Source: Polaribacter reichenbachii (GTDB lineage: Bacteria > Bacteroidota > Bacteroidia > Flavobacteriales > Flavobacteriaceae). Taken from it: 64,000 bases of DNA. Below are positions 58,886-64,000 of the stretch, one piece after another. The position numbers and the translations under genes are program-made. How positions within the stretch are numbered: the first letter of the stretch is position 1; every line of letters starts with the position of its first letter. The stretch is from positions 1,550,001 to 1,614,000 of the forward strand of contig NZ_CP019419.1 in the NCBI RefSeq assembly GCF_001975665.1, given 5' to 3'. The notes below the pieces were generated by a model. The model worked only from the letters and a program-made list of their open reading frames with translations. It was not told the DNA's origin and made no database searches.

Positions 58886-61747
58886 ATGAGAAAATTTTTA
58901 CTAATTACCTTGTTAGCAATGAGTCAGTTTTTAGCAGCTCAAGAAAGAGGTAAGTTAACAGGTTTATTAACAGATAAAGAATCTAATAATGAACCTTTGC
59001 CATTTGCAAACGTACTTATAAAAGGTACTGATATTGGTGCAACAACAGATTTTGATGGTAATTATAGTATTCAGGTTCCTGCAGGAACTCATACTGTTCA
59101 ATTTAGTTTTTTAGGTTATAAAACAATCGAAAAATCATTTACCATAAAAGCAGGTGGTACAGTTACAATAAACCAATTAATGTCTGCAGAAGAAGGTGTT
59201 GCTTTAGATGATGTTGTTATTAAAACAAGTTCTACTAAAGAAAAAGAGTCAGCATTGCTATTAAAGCAAAAAAATGCCACTGTAATTGTAGAAAGTATTG
59301 GAGCAGAAAGATTATCTAAAATTGGAGTTTCTGATGCTGCTGCTGCAACAACTAAAATTTCTGGGGTAACAAAAAGTGAAGGTTCAGGAGATATTTATAT
59401 TAGAGGTTTAGGAGATAGATATTTATCTACAACAATGAATGGTTTACCTATTCCTTCTGATGATGTAGCAAATAAAAATATAGATTTAGGTCTTTTTTCT
59501 ACCAACATTATTAATAATATAGGGATTTCTAAAACCTATAATACAGTCGGATATTCTGATCAAGCATCAGGGACAGTAGATATCACCACAAAAAAATATA
59601 CAAAAAAGGGTTTTTCTATAGGTGTAAGCGGAGGTTTTAATACTGCAGTAATGGGTTTAAGTTCAGACTTTAGAAATACACTAAATATGAGTGATGTTAC
59701 TTTTGGGTATCACAAAAAACCTTTTTTACTTACTGATGCTATTAAATATCAAGGTTGGGATCCATCAACATCAGATAATTCAACAAATTATGGGGTATCT
59801 TTTAATGCAGCTTATAAGTTCGATATTTTTGGTAAAGAATTAGCAATATTTGCTACTGCATCTCACAGTAAATCTTTTGAGTATCAAGAAGGAGAATTTA
59901 GAACTTATCGTGCTAATATTTTAGACAATGCGTTTCCTAATTTATCTTACGACCCTGCAACAGCTTTAAATGATTCTCCATCCGTAGAACAGTATATTAC
60001 AAAGATAAATACAACTGGTTATATTAGAGGAGATATAAAATTAAACGATAATCATAAAATTGGTTACAATACCTTATTTGTAAATACTGGTAGAGATAAT
60101 TTATATGAGCAAGGAAGAAATGGTTTAGGTTATGTTTTTGATCAACAGCCACAAGAAAGAGGCGCTTTTGTAAGAGATCAAAACTACAAACAAACAATTA
60201 TGTTTGTAAATCAATTAAATGGAGAGCACAAACTTTCTGAAAACAATAAATTAACTTGGGCAGGTGGTTATAACTTTGTTTTAGCAGAAGAGCCTAATCG
60301 TATTAGAAACGAAGCTATTATTTTTAGTGATAGTGAAGTAACTTATGCAGATGTATCAGATTTTTCTCAAAGAAAATCTACACAAAGAATTGAGGATAAT
60401 GAGTTTAATGCGTATATAGTTGATGAGTATTCTTTTGGAATAACAGAAAGTGAGTATGATGATAAGCCAATGAAATTAAATTTTGGTTTAAATTTCAGAA
60501 ATAAAGAAAGAGCTTTTAGTTCTCAGTTTGTTGGTGTTTCTACACCAGGTTATACACCAGGTTTTCCTGATTCTGGATTTTTAGTTCCAACAGTAGATAA
60601 TATTTCAAATACTTTTACAGATCTTTCTAATTACAATCAAGCTGCTAACCCAATGTTAAGAGTAATAGAGCAATTACCAGACGCTTATTCTGCTGATATG
60701 ACAAATATGGCAGCATTTACAAATTTAAGTTTTGGTTTAGATAATAAACTTTCTGGAAATTTCGGATTAAGATTTGAAAGAAATGAAGTTAATATTGCTT
60801 GGAATGTAAAGAATTATCAAGGGCCAAATGGACAAGCAAGAGCAGGTTCTTTAAGCAGAGAATATAATTCTGTTTACCCTAGTTTAAATCTTAAATACCA
60901 ATTAAATGATAGAAATTCTGTTCGTTTTGCCTCTAGTTTAACGCAAACACTTCCAGAATTTAAAGAATTTGCTCCTTTTCAATATGAAGAACCTACAGGA
61001 CGTGTAATTCAAGGTAATCCAGATTTAGAAAGATCTAAAGTGATAAACTTAGATGCAAAATGGGAATTTTTTCCAAGTAGAGATGAGTTAGTTTCTGGAA
61101 CTGTATTTTATAAAAATATTAAAGACCCTATAAATTTAGCTTTAACAAGAGGTTCTTCTGGTAACTTCGAGTTTAACAATACAGGAGAAAAAGCAACTGT
61201 TTTCGGAATTGAATTAGAAAGCAGATTAAACATCATAGAAAATGAAGATGAAAAAAGTTTATTGAGCGCCAATTTCAATATTACTAAAATGTGGTTTAAT
61301 CAAGATTTGTACACAAACTTTCAATACTCAGATGTAGAGGAGTCAGGTTTACAAGGAGCTTCTGATTTTATTACAAATGCATCTTTAAGTTTTAATAGCA
61401 GATCAGAAAAAGAATTTACAGCAACAGTGTCTGGTAACTATGCATCAGATAAAATATTTGCATTAGGTTCTCCAGAAGATTTAGTAAATAGTGCAACTTT
61501 ATTTAACGATGAAATTATTGAAAAAGGTTTTGTGTCTTTAGACTTAGTTTTAAGCAAAGAAATTACTGAAGATTTTATAATTAAAATAGTAGGTAGAAAC
61601 TTACTAAATCCAGATATACAACAAACTCAAAAAGTTACTGAGTTTGATAATTCTGGATCTGGTGCAATAAATGGTGTTACAGATATGGTGGTTCAGTCTT
61701 ATAAAAGAGGAAGCCAATTGAGTGTTAACTTTACTTATAAGTTCTAG
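58886..61747 (+). CDS. TonB-dependent receptor with carboxypeptidase-like domain
   Basis: 953 residues, signal peptide ending FLAAQ. Carboxypeptidase-D regulatory-like domain at about 22-110 (GLLTDKESNNEPLPFANVLIKG, DFDGNYSIQVPAG), plug at about 120-240 (GSGDIYIRGLGDRYLSTTMNGLPIPSDD), then a large barrel ending SQLSVNFTYKF. It is followed by a lipoprotein of the beta-helix type and divergent from PiT. From context and the TTAAC array I infer uptake of phosphate or an organophosphate across the outer membrane, but the ligand is not proven. An imperfect -7 box GACTTTTG lies at 58855-58862. Confidence 0.9.
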   Translation: MRKFLLITLLAMSQFLAAQERGKLTGLLTDKESNNEPLPFANVLIKGTDIGATTDFDGNYSIQVPAGTHTVQFSFLGYKTIEKSFTIKAGGTVTINQLMSAEEGVALDDVVIKTSSTKEKESALLLKQKNATVIVESIGAERLSKIGVSDAAAATTKISGVTKSEGSGDIYIRGLGDRYLSTTMNGLPIPSDDVANKNIDLGLFSTNIINNIGISKTYNTVGYSDQASGTVDITTKKYTKKGFSIGVSGGFNTAVMGLSSDFRNTLNMSDVTFGYHKKPFLLTDAIKYQGWDPSTSDNSTNYGVSFNAAYKFDIFGKELAIFATASHSKSFEYQEGEFRTYRANILDNAFPNLSYDPATALNDSPSVEQYITKINTTGYIRGDIKLNDNHKIGYNTLFVNTGRDNLYEQGRNGLGYVFDQQPQERGAFVRDQNYKQTIMFVNQLNGEHKLSENNKLTWAGGYNFVLAEEPNRIRNEAIIFSDSEVTYADVSDFSQRKSTQRIEDNEFNAYIVDEYSFGITESEYDDKPMKLNFGLNFRNKERAFSSQFVGVSTPGYTPGFPDSGFLVPTVDNISNTFTDLSNYNQAANPMLRVIEQLPDAYSADMTNMAAFTNLSFGLDNKLSGNFGLRFERNEVNIAWNVKNYQGPNGQARAGSLSREYNSVYPSLNLKYQLNDRNSVRFASSLTQTLPEFKEFAPFQYEEPTGRVIQGNPDLERSKVINLDAKWEFFPSRDELVSGTVFYKNIKDPINLALTRGSSGNFEFNNTGEKATVFGIELESRLNIIENEDEKSLLSANFNITKMWFNQDLYTNFQYSDVEESGLQGASDFITNASLSFNSRSEKEFTATVSGNYASDKIFALGSPEDLVNSATLFNDEIIEKGFVSLDLVLSKEITEDFIIKIVGRNLLNPDIQQTQKVTEFDNSGSGAINGVTDMVVQSYKRGSQLSVNFTYKF

Positions 61748-61764
61748 TTAACATTATCGTAACA
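61748..61764 (+). promoter_or_regulatory. Second TTAACA-type repeat pair
   Basis: TTAACA (61748-61753) and GTAACA (61759-61764) begin 11 bp apart, directly after the receptor stop and before the lipoprotein gene. This may be a second Pho-box-like site; tentative. Confidence 0.3.
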
Positions 61765-61876
61765 AATAGAGGTTTTTTATAAATTTTCGTAACCTATTAT
61801 TAATAGTTAGTTAATAAAAATGAAATAATTCTGAGGTTACTTTGCAGAAACAAATAAAAAATATAATTCAAAAAAA

Positions 61877-63913
61877 ATGAAAAATTTAGTTGTAAAATTA
61901 TTAGCAATTATTACAATTGTTACTTCTGTATCAAGTTGTGGAAGTGATGATCCAATTGCAGTTGTTCCACCAGTGAGCGATGTAATTGAAAATTTACAAA
62001 ACGGAATCTTAAATGGAGCATTAACAGAGAGCGCTACTTTAGAAGCTTCTACACAGTATAGCTTAACAGGTCAATTTACAGTTGTAGAAGGAGCTAGTTT
62101 AACAATACCAGCAGGTACAAGAATTATTGCAGATGCAGGTGGTTCTGAGGTTTATATTGCAGTTTTAAGAGGAGCTCAAATTTTTATTAATGGTAATCCT
62201 TCTAATCCAGTTGTAATGTCTTCTGCTAGTGGAAATCCTGGAGATTGGGGTGGTTTAACACTTTGTGGTAATGCTACAACATCAGCAGGTGTGGATGCAG
62301 TTGCAGAAGTTGGAGATTTTGTTTACGGTGGTACTGTAGATAACGATAGCTCAGGTAACATTAACTATTTACAAATTGTTGGTACTGGTGCTCAGATTAC
62401 TACAGAATCTCAATACAATGGTGTTTCTTTTTACGCAGTTGGTTCTGGTACAGTTGTAAATAATGTAGCAGTAATTAATGGTAAAGATGATGGTGTTGAG
62501 TTTTTTGGAGGTACAGTATCTGTATCTAATCTTTATTTAGAAAATAATGATGATGATTCTATAGACTGGACAGAAGGATGGAATGGTACAGTTTCTAACG
62601 CTTATATTTCTCATACTGTTCCAGGTTTCTCTACAGTTTTTGAAGGAGATAAAGTTAACGGAAATCCAAAATTTAATAACATAACAGCTGTTTCAACAGT
62701 TGGTGGTACAGCTTTACAATTTAAATTACAATCTGGAGGTACAATTACAGGTTTATCTTTATCTGGTTATGATATAGATTTAGATATGAAAGACGGTGGT
62801 GCTACTAGTAATGTAGTTTTAGAAGCAGGTTTAGAAGCTGTTGCTTTAACAGATCCTACAGAGCCAGATACTATCGATGAATATTTTTATACTATTAATG
62901 GTGCAAATGTAGCTCCAACAGTTACTAAGTCAGATTTTCCTTGGGTAGATTCAGATTTATCTTTTGAGAGTTCAGTATTACAAGGTACAATCTCTGGTAC
63001 AGTTACTTTAGACGCTTCAATTTCTTATATGTTAAATTCAGCATATATAGTTCCTAGTGATGCAAAATTAGTAATTCCTGCAGGTACAAAAATTACTGCT
63101 AGAGATGGTGGTACAGGAGTTTATATTGCTGTTTTAAAAGGAGGTCAAATAGAAATTGATGGTACAGCTGCTAATCCAGTAGTAATTTCTTCTGCTGCTG
63201 CTAACCCTGGAGATTGGGGAGGTTTAACAATTTGTGGAGATGCACCAACATCAGCAGGTGTAGATGCAGTTGCAGAAGTTGGAGGTTTTATTTATGGTGG
63301 TACAACTGAAGATGATGATTCAGGTCACGTAAAATATTTAGTAATTAAAGGTACAGGAGCACAGATTAATTCTGAATCTCAATACAATGGTGTTTCTTTA
63401 TATGGTGTTGGTAACAAAACTGAATTAGAAAACATTGCTGTAATAAATGGTGCAGATGATGGTGTTGAGTTTTTTGGAGGTACTGCAACTGCTAGTAACT
63501 TATACTTAAAAGATAACGATGATGATTCTATAGATTGGACAGAAGAATGGAATGGTTCTGTAACTAATGCTTACATTACAAATACAGTTCCTGGTTTTTC
63601 TACAGTTTTTGAAGGTGATAAAGATAATGCAAACCCAACATTTACTAATATAACTGCAGTTTCTACAGTAGGTGGTACAGCTTTACAGTTTAAGAAAACT
63701 TCTGGAGGTACTATTACAGGTTTAAACTTAATTGGGTACGATTTTGATTTAGATATGAAAGATGGTGGTGCATTATCTAATGTAATGATTGATGGTGCTG
63801 CTGCTGATGCAACTTTAGTTAGTGGAGAAACTACTAAATACACTTTAAATTCAGGTAAAGCTTCTACTGCTGTAGATATTTCTACTTGGACTTGGATTAA
63901 CGCTAGCTTATAG
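61877..63913 (+). CDS. Surface lipoprotein with two tandem 323-residue beta-helix repeats
   Basis: 678 residues with lipobox VSSC (Cys21) followed by GSDD, like the surface-export signal of flavobacterial lipoproteins. The mature protein is two copies of one unit, each with NPGDWGGL, TSAGVDAVAEVG, SQYNGVS, DDGVEFFGGT, DNDDDSIDWTE, VPGFSTVFEGDK and DLDMKDGGA. The pattern fits a right-handed beta-helix with acidic, possibly metal-binding, loops. It is the likely partner of the receptor upstream (129 bp), in the SusD place. Relatives are annotated inconsistently in databases, from memory. A terminator follows. Confidence 0.82.
   Translation: MKNLVVKLLAIITIVTSVSSCGSDDPIAVVPPVSDVIENLQNGILNGALTESATLEASTQYSLTGQFTVVEGASLTIPAGTRIIADAGGSEVYIAVLRGAQIFINGNPSNPVVMSSASGNPGDWGGLTLCGNATTSAGVDAVAEVGDFVYGGTVDNDSSGNINYLQIVGTGAQITTESQYNGVSFYAVGSGTVVNNVAVINGKDDGVEFFGGTVSVSNLYLENNDDDSIDWTEGWNGTVSNAYISHTVPGFSTVFEGDKVNGNPKFNNITAVSTVGGTALQFKLQSGGTITGLSLSGYDIDLDMKDGGATSNVVLEAGLEAVALTDPTEPDTIDEYFYTINGANVAPTVTKSDFPWVDSDLSFESSVLQGTISGTVTLDASISYMLNSAYIVPSDAKLVIPAGTKITARDGGTGVYIAVLKGGQIEIDGTAANPVVISSAAANPGDWGGLTICGDAPTSAGVDAVAEVGGFIYGGTTEDDDSGHVKYLVIKGTGAQINSESQYNGVSLYGVGNKTELENIAVINGADDGVEFFGGTATASNLYLKDNDDDSIDWTEEWNGSVTNAYITNTVPGFSTVFEGDKDNANPTFTNITAVSTVGGTALQFKKTSGGTITGLNLIGYDFDLDMKDGGALSNVMIDGAAADATLVSGETTKYTLNSGKASTAVDISTWTWINASL
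62009..63909 (+). repeat. Tandem in-frame duplication, period 969 bp
   Basis: The two units start near 62009 and 62978. For example GATGATGGTGTTGAGTTTTT begins at both 62486 and 63455, exactly 969 bp apart. The DNA match in such blocks is still high, so the duplication is fairly recent or is kept alike by gene conversion. Confidence 0.85.
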
Positions 63914-63946
63914 TCGATTAAGGATTAAAACAAATTTTTATATAGA

Positions 63947-63978
63947 AAGAAAGCAGGCTTTAAGCCTGCTTTCTTGGT
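63947..63978 (+). terminator. Terminator after the duplicated lipoprotein gene
   Basis: A 14-bp stem AAGAAAGCAGGCTT / AAGCCTGCTTTCTT with a 1-nt spacer (the real loop is larger), followed by GGTTTTAT. Confidence 0.85.
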
Positions 63979-64000
63979 TTTATAAATAGATTCTTATTCG

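Overview
The window is AT-rich, gene-dense DNA from the chromosome of a Flavobacteriaceae bacterium (Bacteroidota), most like Polaribacter, Tenacibaculum or a relative. The genus is an inference. Support comes from TTG/TAnnTTTG promoters without Shine-Dalgarno sequences, three exported proteins with type IX secretion (T9SS) C-terminal domains, TonB-dependent receptors paired with lipoproteins, a kynA/hppD/hmgA set and a long flavobacterial-type LspA. I saw no tRNA, rRNA, CRISPR array, transposase or prophage.

Layout. 0-6 kb: truncated uxaC, a small unknown gene, ferritin, then aromatic amino-acid catabolism (hmgA, hppD, kynA). 6-11 kb: an exported DUF3108 protein, a degenerate M23-like protein, an M23 lipoprotein peptidase and pgi. 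11-15.4 kb: a TonB-dependent receptor with a surface lipoprotein. 15.4-17.6 kb: a lipid operon (4-TM protein, plsC, acyl-ACP desaturase). 17.8-26.8 kb: omega-amidase, AddB-like nuclease, UspA, MATE transporter, lipoprotein plus histidine kinase, crotonase. 26.8-30.2 kb: three tandem paralogous exported proteins with matching promoters and terminators, next to a divergent AraC regulator. 30.3-35.2 kb: HD hydrolase, bacilliredoxin, TerB-DnaJ protein and a beta-helix/discoidin T9SS protein. 35.5-45.6 kb: ileS, a DksA-like gene, a giant T9SS beta-propeller protein, lspA and a DUF4230 gene. 45.9-52.2 kb: an accessory block on the minus strand. 52.3-58.6 kb: uvrC, a patatin-like outer-membrane protein and a PiT phosphate transporter. 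58.9-63.9 kb: a TonB-dependent receptor and an internally duplicated lipoprotein.

The most interesting region is 45.8-52.3 kb. It holds a sensor kinase with no sensor domain, a NarL-type response regulator, a multi-TM protein fused in operon to a 133-residue family of unknown function, a tail-collar protein outside any prophage, an unknown 117-residue protein, a T9SS protein and a 55-residue Tat-like mini-protein that is shorter than usual ORF cut-offs. The non-coding DNA carries a recurring 7-2-7 palindrome (RGTAT-WW-ATACY), the site layout used by NarL-family regulators. Two copies 21 bp apart lie upstream of the structural operon, one lies upstream of the 133-residue/TM operon, one lies at the far end of the block, and half-sites flank the kinase promoter. 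I propose a self-contained, self-regulated cell-surface module.

Other points of note: a two-part intergenic repeat present twice (3.6 and 17.6 kb), 11-bp-phased TTAAC repeats resembling a Pho box between the PiT and TonB-receptor genes, and four genes whose -7 box lies so close to the start codon that leaderless mRNAs are likely.
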